Source: Sphingobacterium sp. (GTDB lineage: Bacteria > Bacteroidota > Bacteroidia > Sphingobacteriales > Sphingobacteriaceae). From it: a stretch of 45,235 nt of DNA. The translations under genes were made by a program, and so were the position numbers. Below the pieces are notes generated by a model. It ran no database searches, had not been told where the DNA came from, and was given only the letters and a program-made list of their open reading frames with translations. The stretch spans positions 1 through 45,235 of the forward strand of contig JALAGS010000124.1 of NCBI GenBank assembly GCA_022712315.1, in the 5' to 3' direction. Of this stretch, positions 32,905-41,961 are shown in pieces; position 1 is the first letter of the stretch, and the number at the start of each line of letters is the position of its first letter.

Positions 32905-34683
32905 ATGGAGGAAAAACTTAGATTATTTGATCTTGCACGTCAACAGATGGGCAAATACCCCAACCTTGACATATTTGCACACAAAATAGACGGCAAGTGG
33001 AATTACATCAAAACAGCAGATTTTCTTGAGCAAGTAGACAATCTCTCCAAAGGTTTGATTGAACTCGGTGTAAAACCCAGCGAAAAAGTTGGTCTCATTG
33101 CAGGCAGTAGCATGGAATGGCATCTGATTGATTTTGCAATCCAGCAAATTGGTGCAGTGGTGGTTGCCATCTATCCTAATATTACAGATACAGACTACCA
33201 GTATATATTTAATGATGCTGAAATCAGGGTTTGTATAGTCAGCAATAAAAGCTTGTACGACCGCCTAATGAACTTAACGGATTCAATCTATACATTAAAG
33301 TACATTTTTTGCATCGCAGATCAGGAAGGAACACGCAGCTGGAAAGAACTCAATGAGATAGGCTCAGATTGCTCATCCGAAAAACTAGCACTACTACGGG
33401 ATCAGGTTAAACCTGAAGATCTCGCTACATTGATTTACACTTCCGGAACAACGGGCAAACCAAAGGGGGTTATGCTCTCGCATAATAATATATTTTCCAA
33501 TGTATTGGGTGCCGCAGAAATTACCCCCTGTAAGGCATACGACCGCGGATTGACCTTCCTCCCGCCCTGCCACGCCTACGAGCGTATGGTCTTATATACC
33601 TACATGTATCTTGGTTTTACGATCTATATTGCAGAATCTTTTGATAAAATTGGCGATAATCTAAGAGAAGTAAAACCCCATATCATGACCGTTGTCCCCC
33701 GTATTCTTGAGAAAGTCTACGAGAAAATAATGAAGACAGGCCATGATCTCACCGGCTTCAAGAGAAAGGTATTTGACTGGGCAGTTTCCATTGCAGAAGA
33801 ATATGATCCCAATCCCAAGAAAAGGAGCTTTGCTTATAATGTCAAATTGAAACTGGCCAAACAGCTTGTACTCAATAAATGGTACGAAGCACTAGGCGGA
33901 GAATTGCTCACCGTCGCTTCAGGATCGGCTTCCCTACATAGTAAATTAACACGTGCTTTCCTAGCTGCTGGTATCCCATTATATGAAGGATATGGTATGA
34001 CCGAGGCCTCGCCATTAATTTCCGTCAATCACTACATCAAAGGAATACGTATTGGAACTGTTGGACTTCCCGTCCGTTTTGTCGAAATAAAACTAGCTGA
34101 AGACGGCGAAATACTGGTTAAAGGTCCTAACGTCATGATGGGATATTATAAAAATAAGGCCGAAACGGATAAAACCATTATCGATGGATGGCTGCATACT
34201 GGTGATATTGGCAAATGGGAAGACGAGAAATTCTTGAAAATCATCGACCGAAAAAAAGAAATGTTCAAGATTTCCGGTGGAAAGTACGTCATTCCTCAGC
34301 CGATTGAAACGAAACTCGTTGAATCTAAATTTATTGAACAGGCAATGGTTATTGGTGACGGAATGAAATTTGCCTCCGCCTTTATTGTTCCAAACTATGC
34401 TCATTTGTTAGACTGGGCCAGAACAGATGCTCCTGAACTTGCAACCATGACGAAGGATGATTTTCTGACTGACCCTGCAATTGTTAAAAAAGTCAATCAG
34501 GAGGTACGTCGTGCAAACCAGCATTTTGGCAACTGGGAGCAGATAAAAAAACCAATTATTTTAAGAGACGAATTTACTATTGAGAATGGGGAATTAACAC
34601 CGACATTGAAAATGAAAAGGAAAGTAATTCTCGAGCACCATCAGGAGGAGTTCAACAACCTTTATCAAATGGAAATTGACTAA
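32905..34683 (+). CDS. Long-chain fatty acid--CoA ligase (AMP-forming)
   Basis: The 592-residue adenylate-forming enzyme has the P-loop YTSGTTGKPKG (178-188), the adenylate-binding YGMTEASPLIS, the hinge-side GWLHTGDIG, and the C-terminal KEMFKISGGKYVIPQPIE with the catalytic lysine region. Its length and the long lid insertion fit the FadD15/ACSL branch that activates long-chain fatty acids with ATP and CoA. It might also feed the acyl pool used by the phenolic-lipid operon, but they are 23 kb apart and no link is visible. It is followed by xpt after 54 bases. Confidence 0.93.
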   Translation: MEEKLRLFDLARQQMGKYPNLDIFAHKIDGKWNYIKTADFLEQVDNLSKGLIELGVKPSEKVGLIAGSSMEWHLIDFAIQQIGAVVVAIYPNITDTDYQYIFNDAEIRVCIVSNKSLYDRLMNLTDSIYTLKYIFCIADQEGTRSWKELNEIGSDCSSEKLALLRDQVKPEDLATLIYTSGTTGKPKGVMLSHNNIFSNVLGAAEITPCKAYDRGLTFLPPCHAYERMVLYTYMYLGFTIYIAESFDKIGDNLREVKPHIMTVVPRILEKVYEKIMKTGHDLTGFKRKVFDWAVSIAEEYDPNPKKRSFAYNVKLKLAKQLVLNKWYEALGGELLTVASGSASLHSKLTRAFLAAGIPLYEGYGMTEASPLISVNHYIKGIRIGTVGLPVRFVEIKLAEDGEILVKGPNVMMGYYKNKAETDKTIIDGWLHTGDIGKWEDEKFLKIIDRKKEMFKISGGKYVIPQPIETKLVESKFIEQAMVIGDGMKFASAFIVPNYAHLLDWARTDAPELATMTKDDFLTDPAIVKKVNQEVRRANQHFGNWEQIKKPIILRDEFTIENGELTPTLKMKRKVILEHHQEEFNNLYQMEID

Positions 34684-34737
34684 CTGTCAACAAAGTAAAA
34701 TTTTAGCATGGCGGCATAGTACTAATACGAGTAAAAC

Positions 34738-35313
34738 ATGAAATTATTAAAAGATAGAATCCTTCATGATGGTAAAAGTCTTGAAGGCGGCATACTTAAA
34801 GTAGACAACTTCATCAATCACCAAATGGATCCTGTATTGATGAAATCTATTGCGGTTGAATTTGTGCGTCGCTTTGCAGACTTACCAATTAATAAAATTA
34901 TCACGATTGAAGCAAGTGGGATCGCTCCAGCCATCATGCTTGGGTATCTTCTGGAACTCCCGGTTGTATTTGTTAAAAAGGCAAAACCCACCACTATGGC
35001 TGATATGTATGTAAGCCAGGTGCATTCTTTTACTAAAAATAGAACCTACGACATCTGTGTAAGTAAAGAATTTCTTGCACCTGGAGACAATGTTCTTTTC
35101 ATAGATGACTTTTTAGCGAATGGAAATGCCGCATTTGGCATGCTTGATTTGGTCAAGCAGTCAGGCGCATCATTGCTAGGCATGGGATTTATTATCGAAA
35201 AATCTTTTCAGGAAGGCGGCAAGAGATTGAGAGAATTAACCGATTTAAGGATCGTATCTTTAGCACGGATCAAATCACTTGAAGTCAATAAAGTCAGTTT
35301 CGAAGAAGATTAA
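34738..35313 (+). CDS. xpt: Xanthine phosphoribosyltransferase
   Basis: The 191-residue type I phosphoribosyltransferase has the PRPP-binding loop [17 protein letters not shown] (120s), [25 protein letters not shown] (58-82) and the Xpt N-terminal [23 protein letters not shown] pattern. It makes XMP from xanthine and PRPP in purine salvage, and its length is normal for Xpt. There is no purine riboswitch in the 54-base gap upstream, unlike in many Firmicutes. It ends at an intrinsic terminator. Confidence 0.94.
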   Translation: MKLLKDRILHDGKSLEGGILKVDNFINHQMDPVLMKSIAVEFVRRFADLPINKIITIEASGIAPAIMLGYLLELPVVFVKKAKPTTMADMYVSQVHSFTKNRTYDICVSKEFLAPGDNVLFIDDFLANGNAAFGMLDLVKQSGASLLGMGFIIEKSFQEGGKRLRELTDLRIVSLARIKSLEVNKVSFEED

Positions 35314-35322
35314 AAGAAAAAT

Positions 35323-35358
35323 AAAAGCCTCATCTTCATAAAGATTGAGGCTTTTTTA
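35323..35358. terminator. Intrinsic terminator after xpt
   Basis: AAAAGCCTCA (35323-35332) pairs with TGAGGCTTTT (35346-35355), followed by T. The A-rich left side could also terminate the convergent gene at 35383. Confidence 0.88.
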
Positions 35359-35382
35359 TTCAAACAACAAGATAAATTCTTT

Positions 35383-35868
35383 CTAATCCCAGCGATAGTC
35401 GTTGTAAAAATCTTCAGGATGTCTACTGATCGGCACTTCTTTAACAACGCGAATATTAGCTGCCCCCAAATTGACATTCAGCATAAATGAAGGTACATTT
35501 GCTGAAAAGTTCCAACGACCATTCCGCATATACACATAACCGCCTCTGTATGGATCGTAAAATGTTTTATAGTCTCTAAAGTATACATGGTGTCTGCTAT
35601 CATAACGATGTGCTCTTGCCCAAGCCGGTGCCCCATGACGGTATCCTTTTCGATAAGACTTGGCAACTTCTTTATGATATTTACGATCTTCTTTCTCGCG
35701 TTTTTCTAGATACTTTCTATATTCTTTATCCCTTTTCTCTTCATATTTTCTACGCTCTTTGTCCTGTTTCCATTCTCTTTCATGTCCACGATATTGAGCC
35801 GAAGATTGTTGGGGAGCCATAAAGACCAAACCGCCAATTGCCAACGCGAAGTATATCATCTTTCTCAT
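35383..35868 (-). CDS. Exported protein with highly charged repeat helix
   Basis: No known family is recognised. The 161 residues start with a signal peptide (about 1-24, SSAQ), followed by a very charged region (about 28-75) that repeats units such as KERRKYEEKRD, KEYRKYLEKRE and KEDRKYHKEV, probably one long single alpha-helix. The C-terminal half is rich in Tyr, Arg and His (GYVYMRNGRWNF), suggesting a small beta-domain. It may be a periplasmic or envelope-spanning linker protein. Single-gene unit, convergent with xpt. Confidence 0.75.
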   Translation of the reverse strand: MRKMIYFALAIGGLVFMAPQQSSAQYRGHEREWKQDKERRKYEEKRDKEYRKYLEKREKEDRKYHKEVAKSYRKGYRHGAPAWARAHRYDSRHHVYFRDYKTFYDPYRGGYVYMRNGRWNFSANVPSFMLNVNLGAANIRVVKEVPISRHPEDFYNDYRWD

Positions 35869-36036
35869 AACAGTATAATTTAAATTTAAAAATCAACCAT
35901 GTCCGGCCTGTGTTTTAATCTCGTTTTTCACAAGCGCTTCTATGGGTATGACTTCAATGTTTGAACAAAGGTTTAATTGGTCACACCGAATTTAATTTGT
36001 CTCGCAATATATAGAATCCATTACTTCAATTTAATG

Positions 36037-36044
36037 TATCTTTG
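36037..36044 (+). promoter_or_regulatory. Candidate -7 box (TATCTTTG) of mnmE, very close to the start codon
   Basis: TATCTTTG fits TAnnTTTG and ends four bases before the ATG at 36049. If used, the transcript would start at or next to the ATG, giving a leaderless or nearly leaderless mRNA. Confidence 0.5.
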
Positions 36045-36048
36045 CAGC

Positions 36049-37428
36049 ATGTCAAATACGGGATATATCACTGAAGATACCATTGTTGCATTAGCGACAT
36101 CTTCTGGAGCAAACGGAGCAATTGCAGTCATACGCGTTTCGGGTCAGCATGCCATAAAAATTACAAACGAAATATTTAAAGGAAAGAACCTGCTTCAACA
36201 AGCCTCTCATACGATTCATTTTGGAACCATACGCGATGGTGAAGAAATTATCGATGAAGTACTTGTTTCTTTATTTGTAGCCCCGAACTCCTATACCAGA
36301 GAAAATTCGGTAGAAATATCAACGCATAACTCCAAATACATTATCGAAAGAGTTGTTAGCTTACTGATCAAAAAAGGAGCACGTGCTGCTCGTCCGGGGG
36401 AATTTACCTTACGTGCCTTCCTCAACGGAGGAATGGATCTATCCCAGGCGGAAGCAGTAGCCGATTTAATTGCATCCAATTCAGCAGCCTCCCATCAAGT
36501 GGCGATGCAGCAGATGCGAGGCGGTTTTTCCAATCAGCTTAAATCCCTTCGCGAAGATCTCATACACTTTGCATCACTTATCGAATTGGAGCTTGATTTT
36601 TCAGAAGAAGATGTTGAATTTGCGAATAGAGATCAGCTTAAAAATCTAATTCATAAAATACAGGTCATTGTTCAAAAATTAGTACAATCTTTTGAACAGG
36701 GGAATGTTCTGAAAAATGGTGTCCCAGTCGTCATTGCCGGAAAACCTAATGTTGGAAAATCAACGCTACTGAACGCTTTTTTAAATGAAGAACGGGCTAT
36801 TGTTTCCGACATCGCAGGAACCACCCGTGACACCATTGAGGATGAAATTAATATTCATGGTGTAACATTTCGATTTATTGATACTGCAGGTATACGAGAA
36901 ACTGCAGATGTGATCGAAGCCAAAGGAGTTGAACGTACGCGCGAAAAGATGAAACAGGCACGATTGATTATGTACCTTTTCGATCCAACGCAAGACAAAG
37001 TTGAAGAAGTGCAATCTCAGTTACCTGAGATTGAGAATCTCCACATTCCTTTTGTCACCATTATTAATAAATCTGATCTACTTTCTGAGGAACAGAAAGC
37101 GGCTTATCAAGTCCTCAATCCGCTTTATATTTCAGCAAAAGAACAGACCGGTGTCGAAGAATTGAAGGATGAATTAATCAATCGGGTACAATTAGGAAAT
37201 CTCAATACGGATGATGTCATGGTAACCAATATTCGTCACGTAGAAGCACTGCAAAAAACCGCAGATTCACTAGAACGTGTTATATATGGTATCGACAATC
37301 CGGTCACTTCAGATTTTCTAGCCATGGATATTCGTCAAGCCTTATATCATCTTGGTGAGATCACAGGAAGCGTTTCGACAGACGATTTATTAGATAATAT
37401 CTTTTCGAAGTTCTGTATCGGCAAGTAA
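36049..37428 (+). CDS. mnmE: tRNA modification GTPase MnmE
   Basis: From ATG 36049 (MSNTGYITEDTIVALATSSG) the protein has 459 residues, normal for MnmE. The N-terminal folate-binding domain holds REFTLRAF-like PGEFTLRAFLNGGMDL. The G domain shows GKPNVGKS (231-238), DTAG (278-281) and NKSD (340-343). The C-terminal FCIGK (455-459) carries the catalytic Cys. With MnmG it installs the 5-carboxymethylaminomethyl group on U34 of tRNAs. The longer frame from 35977 adds 24 residues without family similarity, so it is rejected. Confidence 0.96.
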   Translation: MSNTGYITEDTIVALATSSGANGAIAVIRVSGQHAIKITNEIFKGKNLLQQASHTIHFGTIRDGEEIIDEVLVSLFVAPNSYTRENSVEISTHNSKYIIERVVSLLIKKGARAARPGEFTLRAFLNGGMDLSQAEAVADLIASNSAASHQVAMQQMRGGFSNQLKSLREDLIHFASLIELELDFSEEDVEFANRDQLKNLIHKIQVIVQKLVQSFEQGNVLKNGVPVVIAGKPNVGKSTLLNAFLNEERAIVSDIAGTTRDTIEDEINIHGVTFRFIDTAGIRETADVIEAKGVERTREKMKQARLIMYLFDPTQDKVEEVQSQLPEIENLHIPFVTIINKSDLLSEEQKAAYQVLNPLYISAKEQTGVEELKDELINRVQLGNLNTDDVMVTNIRHVEALQKTADSLERVIYGIDNPVTSDFLAMDIRQALYHLGEITGSVSTDDLLDNIFSKFCIGK

Positions 37429-37441
37429 CTCCGAGAAAAAG

Positions 37442-37496
37442 AATACCAATAAACCACCTTCTGCCCCAAAAACTTAGAAGGTGGTTTATTGGTATT
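37442..37496. terminator. Perfect 21-bp hairpin after mnmE
   Basis: The arms 37442-37462 and 37476-37496 are perfectly complementary over 21 bases with a 13-base loop (GCCCCAAAAACTT). It lies 13 bases past the mnmE stop. A long T run is missing, so it may be a terminator of limited strength, an mRNA 3'-end stabiliser or a repeat remnant. The remaining gap to 37671 shows nothing else. Confidence 0.65.
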
Positions 37497-37670
37497 GATT
37501 ACTCCCTAGCTCCTACTTTTATTGAAATCAGTTTGTAAAACCTAGTAGTTCGAACAACTTCTACTCTTTTCACAAACACTCAAAGCCAAATATTTTTGGC
37601 ACCTTCACAATTGCGATATTCAAAAGACCAGATTTTAGACCTGACTGAGAACCCTTTATTTGTCTTCCCT

Positions 37671-38261
37671 TTATTTAAATTGCTTAGGTCTGTCTTTTTC
37701 TGCTGCTCTTGCTGCAATCTCATCAATGCGCTTTTTGCGGGTTTCTGCTCTTTTGGCGAGAACAATCCATTGAAGCATCATTTTTTTGACGGATTTACTC
37801 AATCCAAGAAAATAATCTTTTGAACCTTGATAAACCTGAAATGCCTCATCAAGATCCGTGGGAATAATTAATTCTTCCACACTATCCAAAATAGACCAAG
37901 AGCCATTTTCTTTTGCAATTTTTATGACCTCATGCCCTGCCGGCATCATCAAATTACTGTTAATTAATTTCTGGACTTTCTCCTTATTAATTTTAGACCA
38001 GGTACTTTTCGGCTTTCTCTGGCTAAATAGCTGCATAAATGAATAAGCATCAATCGGTCTCCTCGTGCTATCAATCCAACCAAAACATAATGCTTCGTCA
38101 ACAAGTTCAGTCCAGCTAATGACCGGTAAATTTGACTTTTTAGTATTACAGATCACCCAAATAGATTTCGCTATTCGATGATTGTTTTCGAGCCAAAGCC
38201 GCCACTCCTCCTTTGTATTCAAATAAATAGTTGATTTCTCCTCTGGGTTATGCTTTATCAT
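37671..38261 (-). CDS. YdeI/OmpD-associated family protein
   Basis: The 196-residue protein matches the YdeI family sometimes called bacteriocin-protection proteins: the opening TKEEWRLWLENNHRIAKSIW, the conserved WTELVDEALCFGWIDSTRR, LFSQRKPKSTWSKINKEKVQ and a C-terminal basic helix. No signal peptide, so probably cytoplasmic. The biochemical role of the family is not established. It stands alone and is distinct from the DUF1801-type YdeI-like protein at 13529-14110. Confidence 0.88.
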   Translation of the reverse strand: MIKHNPEEKSTIYLNTKEEWRLWLENNHRIAKSIWVICNTKKSNLPVISWTELVDEALCFGWIDSTRRPIDAYSFMQLFSQRKPKSTWSKINKEKVQKLINSNLMMPAGHEVIKIAKENGSWSILDSVEELIIPTDLDEAFQVYQGSKDYFLGLSKSVKKMMLQWIVLAKRAETRKKRIDEIAARAAEKDRPKQFK

Positions 38262-38394
38262 TGGTTATTGAGTTTAGTACTTAGAGATAATGTACGAAAT
38301 TTATCTTTTAAAAGAATAGTTCTTTTTTAATTCTATCCTTTCCGCTTTGTTTAACAGCAAAGTCGCTGTCATTCGATAGACAAACGATAACAGT

Positions 38395-38721
38395 TCAACT
38401 ATATTTTTTATCATCACATTCTAGGAATTTTTCTTTCATTTTTATACTTCTATTCAAATAATAACTCAAGAAAAAAACGACCACCAATAAAGCAGATAAT
38501 CCAGCGACAAGAACGGACGAAAACTGAAAAAGAACTTCGCCAAAAACCTTACTATCACCAAAGCACTGTACTGGGCTTCCCCATATATCGATCCCTATCG
38601 CTCCTTCACTCGTGCATTTTCTACAGGCCAAATATTCAGGGAGTATAAGTCCGAGGTAGATTGGCAACAAAATCCCATAAAGAGTAAGGAGAACGAGTTT
38701 TATGACCTTAATTGTTTTCAT
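38395..38721 (-). CDS. Unrecognised small membrane protein
   Basis: The 108-residue protein (ATG 38721; an upstream ATG at 38739 would add six residues) has two hydrophobic segments, about 5-27 and 62-85, with a loop of about 35 residues between them. The loop contains a CRKC pair and a later single Cys (VQCFGDS), so disulfide or metal binding is possible. The end is a charged cytoplasm-like tail. No family recognised. Single-gene unit. Confidence 0.6.
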   Translation of the reverse strand: MKTIKVIKLVLLTLYGILLPIYLGLILPEYLACRKCTSEGAIGIDIWGSPVQCFGDSKVFGEVLFQFSSVLVAGLSALLVVVFFLSYYLNRSIKMKEKFLECDDKKYS

Positions 38722-38739
38722 TTTATTTCTTGTGTTCAA

Positions 38740-39142
38740 AGCTGTTTAACGCCTACAAACTTCATTTTCTAAGAAATATCCGCTTATTTCATTATTATTA
38801 TTTATAAATCTGCTTCTTTCTAGCAGAAGACTATATCCTACTCTAGAGATGCGCCTTATCAAAAACCGCCCTAAATTTACTGAACTTTGATCGTTAGAAA
38901 GACGCTTTTTTATATTTGCTCAGCAACATTTATAATTCGTTATACCTGCATCAATTTAAACAAACGTTTGTGTATCGAACTCACTTGAAACTGTAATTTA
39001 TTCTCAGTATACTCGTAATAACATTGTAATCAATTTTTCCAAGGTAAACGTGCTAGCAAGCCCCTAGACAAATTATAAAACAGCGCGATGAGAATAAGTA
39101 CTTTGCATCCTTTGTAGAAACGCAATTTAAAACCTATAAAAA
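38740..39142. other. 403-base gene-free AT-rich gap, with a palindrome
   Basis: No convincing coding sequence or RNA gene is seen between the small membrane protein and the phosphoesterase. It contains the perfect palindrome ACAAACGTTTGT at 38960-38971. It probably holds promoters for both diverging genes, but no site fits TAnnTTTG exactly on the plus strand near the phosphoesterase start. Confidence 0.5.
38960..38971. promoter_or_regulatory. Perfect 12-bp palindrome with LacI-family-like core
   Basis: ACAAACGTTTGT is a perfect palindrome with central CG. Its AAACGTTT core resembles operators of LacI-family regulators such as PurR. It lies about 170 bases before the phosphoesterase ATG. No LacI-family gene is in the window. 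Confidence 0.3.
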
Positions 39143-40072
39143 ATGAAACAAATCGATTTAAAAATCAAGCAGAAATGGAAGTTCTTCTCCCTATTCATCA
39201 CCTGCTATTTACCTCACTTACTGAGCACGGCACAATCCAGCACGCCGATTCTTCGTATCGGTATTATGGCCGATATGCAATACGCAGACAAAACAGATCA
39301 TGGCAGTAGGTTCTACCACAATTCGTTAATGAAAGTAGATACAGCTGTAGAATTCTTCAATCGCAATAAGGTCGATTTTTCAATGATTCTTGGGGATCTT
39401 GTGGATGAAGGTCCAAAAGATCTACCCCTATTGTTAGAACATCTCTCCCCATTAAAAAAGCCGAAGTATTGTCTACTTGGAAACCATGACTACGTCAACG
39501 TATCCAACCCCGACCTTCTGCATAATGCTTTTGGCATGCCAAACAAATACTACGCATTAACCAAGGGAAAATGGCGATTTGTGTTCCTAAACACAAATGC
39601 CCTCAGTGAATATGCCACAACGGCCCATTCAGCGGAGCGGAGCGAGTGGAAATTATTGGTCGATAGCCTACAAGCAAGTGGAAGAAAAAACACACAGCCC
39701 TGGAATGGTGGAGTTGATCATAAACAGCTCTTATGGCTGCAAAACGAACTTGCCCAAGCTCGGAAAATCAAGGAGCATGTAATCGTATTGACACATCATC
39801 CATTATTGCCAGAAAATGGCTATGAAACACTCAATAACAGGCAAGTTCTCGCTTTACTCTACAAATTTCCCGAAGTAAAACTGGTACTTTCAGGGCATAA
39901 TCATAAAGGCAATTTCGTCCTTTCAAACAATATTCCTTTTGTAACCATGGAGGGTATGATTGAAACTCCTGCCAGCAATGCCTATGGCTTATTGGAACTT
40001 TATCCAAAAGAGATCAAGATCAAAGGCCAAGGCAGACTCAGTTCAAGAGTATTTAAATTTAAGTCAAAATAG
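39143..40072 (+). CDS. Exported metallophosphoesterase, ADP-ribose/CDP-alcohol diphosphatase-like
   Basis: The 309-residue protein has an N-terminal signal (basic start, hydrophobic stretch about 13-29, LLSTAQ). The calcineurin-like phosphoesterase fold has metal ligands in order: D44 and Q46 (ADMQYAD), D85 (GDLVD), GNHD (113-116), LTHHPLL and a final GHNHKG. The DxQY variant of the first motif is characteristic of the manganese-dependent ADP-ribose/CDP-alcohol diphosphatase (ADPRibase-Mn) group. It would cleave a diphosphate bond in such compounds outside the cytoplasm. It ends at a terminator shared with the convergent SusCD operon. Confidence 0.87.
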   Translation: MKQIDLKIKQKWKFFSLFITCYLPHLLSTAQSSTPILRIGIMADMQYADKTDHGSRFYHNSLMKVDTAVEFFNRNKVDFSMILGDLVDEGPKDLPLLLEHLSPLKKPKYCLLGNHDYVNVSNPDLLHNAFGMPNKYYALTKGKWRFVFLNTNALSEYATTAHSAERSEWKLLVDSLQASGRKNTQPWNGGVDHKQLLWLQNELAQARKIKEHVIVLTHHPLLPENGYETLNNRQVLALLYKFPEVKLVLSGHNHKGNFVLSNNIPFVTMEGMIETPASNAYGLLELYPKEIKIKGQGRLSSRVFKFKSK

Positions 40073-40117
40073 CGTTCAACTCACTGTATATTCAACGCAA
40101 TAAGTGGCTATAAAATT

Positions 40118-40156
40118 AAAAGCCCCTCAAATGTCTTCACTTTTGAGGGGCTTTTT
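40118..40156. terminator. Bidirectional intrinsic terminator between phosphoesterase and susD-like gene
   Basis: AAAAGCCCCTCAAA (40118-40131) pairs perfectly with TTTGAGGGGCTTTT (40142-40155) over a 10-base loop, with T on one side and A on the other. Confidence 0.93.
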
Positions 40157-40180
40157 ATAAAACTAAATGGAGCGAATAGT

Positions 40181-41950
40181 TTACTCCATGGTTGGATTAA
40201 ATGTTCCGCCCCAATCTTTATTCTGTTTGATAGCTGGATTCTTATCAATGACAGATTGTGCCACAGGGAAGAAATAATAGGTATCTGGTACCAAATTCAC
40301 TTTATTGCCTGTGCTTGGAACCTGTAAGACACTGTATTTGAACTGATTTTCTTTCAGCGAATAGGTCTTGGCCAATACATTTGCATCATCCAGATTCATC
40401 TCCGTTCCATTTGCGTTTATTGCAATAGCTTCAACGCCATGTTTCGTCGTGTTGTTCAGTATATTTAGCTTACGTAGCCTTCTTAAATCCCAAAAACGAT
40501 GCCCCTCAAAACAGAATTCAATATTACGCTCTGCTAAAATAGCCTCCCGCATCTGCTCCTTCGTAGTCGCTGTTATTCCATATTTATTATCCGCACCAGG
40601 TTCAATTCCCGCCCTTTTTCTGATTTGCGTAACCAGATCTAATGCTGTTGCGAAGTTTCCTGTTTCATTTGCTGTTTCAGCATAATTTAATATGACTTCG
40701 GCATAGCGCATTAAAACAAAGTCCACATCATATTGGGTTTCCACTTCGGTTTGCTTTAATGATAATTTGGAATTTTTTAAGATAAAAAATCCACTATACC
40801 GATCCAAATTGGAAGAAGGTGTTTTTGCTTTGGGGTTTATACCAAAATCGTCCAGCGCTGGAGCTATACCCACCGAAGTGTATTGCCGCTTGCCTGTCTT
40901 CCCGGAAACTTCATAAACCTTGGCATTCCATACGATAGATTTTTCAAAACGTGGATCCCGGTTTTCCCAATAGGATTGTAAAAATTGATCTTCGTTCTTA
41001 TAATATTTACCTGTTTGATCTGAATATAATTTTCCGTCTTTCATTGGAAATTCTTTTACAAATTCCCAGGATGGAACGGACCCCGCCGGCCCCCTACTTT
41101 CCGAACCTGGCCGTACCCCATTATCCCAACTGGCAACTTTATTCGGATAAGTATTAATTACTGCAAAAACAACCTCCGGTCCCTTTTCAACCAGCGCTAT
41201 ATTAGAATAATCAGGAGTCAGACTGTAGCCATCCGCTTTAAGCTGTTCATAAGCCAATTTATTGGCTACATTTGCCTCCTGCCAATAAGCATTCCCATAA
41301 GGATTAGAAGGATTGAACTGTGGCGAAGCTTTATATAATAATACTTTTGCCTTAAAAGCAGCTGCAAAATCTCCATCAACCTTTCCATAATCTGCCGTAC
41401 CCTTGGCAATAGTTTTTGGCAGTAAAGAAATAGCCTGATCCAGATCTTTAACGATCAGATCAAAACATTCTTTTGTCGAATTGCGGGGAACATTCAGATC
41501 GTCATTTTTTAAATCTTGAGGTACCGTAATATAGGGAACACCACCATGCGTCCTGACCATATTAAAATACATATAAGCCCGGAGAAACAAAGATTGGCCA
41601 ATCACCGCATTTTTAAAGTCTGCTTTTAACACCGTACTTTCACTCACCTTTTGTATAGCTGTATTAATTTTTCGGATGGTCGTATAATCCCAAGATTTGT
41701 AAGAGCCATTGTTGACAGTGACCGCATCCAATGGGAAAGCAATGCCAATTAATTGTTCAGAATTTCCATCAGCACTTGAATTCCAATTGCCAAATAGTGG
41801 ATATAAATTGGCAAGATAGCCGTTGACTAAATTTGGATCAGCCCATACCTTAGCTTCATCCAGCGAATTGAGATCCTCAATGTCCAATACGTTTTTACAG
41901 GAGGACATACACAGAGCCAAGGCGATTAAAGGATAATATATTTTTTTCAT
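40181..41950 (-). CDS. RagB/SusD family nutrient-binding outer membrane lipoprotein
   Basis: The 589-residue protein has a lipoprotein signal with Cys18 (CMSSCKN) and the SusD layout: SusD-like N-terminal domain with LYPLFGNWN-type loop, tetratricopeptide-like helices (QSLFLRAYMYFNMVRTHGGVPY at about 102-123), and the C-terminal RagB domain with RKRAGI and ERNIEFCFEGHRFWDLRR. It binds an oligomeric nutrient at the cell surface and hands it to the SusC-type channel encoded 11 bases upstream. The substrate, a glycan or peptide, cannot be inferred because no degradative enzymes lie next to it in the window. Confidence 0.95.
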   Translation of the reverse strand: MKKIYYPLIALALCMSSCKNVLDIEDLNSLDEAKVWADPNLVNGYLANLYPLFGNWNSSADGNSEQLIGIAFPLDAVTVNNGSYKSWDYTTIRKINTAIQKVSESTVLKADFKNAVIGQSLFLRAYMYFNMVRTHGGVPYITVPQDLKNDDLNVPRNSTKECFDLIVKDLDQAISLLPKTIAKGTADYGKVDGDFAAAFKAKVLLYKASPQFNPSNPYGNAYWQEANVANKLAYEQLKADGYSLTPDYSNIALVEKGPEVVFAVINTYPNKVASWDNGVRPGSESRGPAGSVPSWEFVKEFPMKDGKLYSDQTGKYYKNEDQFLQSYWENRDPRFEKSIVWNAKVYEVSGKTGKRQYTSVGIAPALDDFGINPKAKTPSSNLDRYSGFFILKNSKLSLKQTEVETQYDVDFVLMRYAEVILNYAETANETGNFATALDLVTQIRKRAGIEPGADNKYGITATTKEQMREAILAERNIEFCFEGHRFWDLRRLRKLNILNNTTKHGVEAIAINANGTEMNLDDANVLAKTYSLKENQFKYSVLQVPSTGNKVNLVPDTYYFFPVAQSVIDKNPAIKQNKDWGGTFNPTME

Positions 41951-41961
41951 CTTTTTCTCAT

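Noticed and set aside
34684..34737. Purine riboswitch in front of xpt
   Set aside because: Only 54 bases separate the genes and no three-way junction or conserved purine-aptamer sequence can be seen.
35977..36048. N-terminal extension of MnmE
   Set aside because: The 24 extra residues do not resemble MnmE and lie across the -7 box; the ATG at 36049 gives the usual N-terminus.
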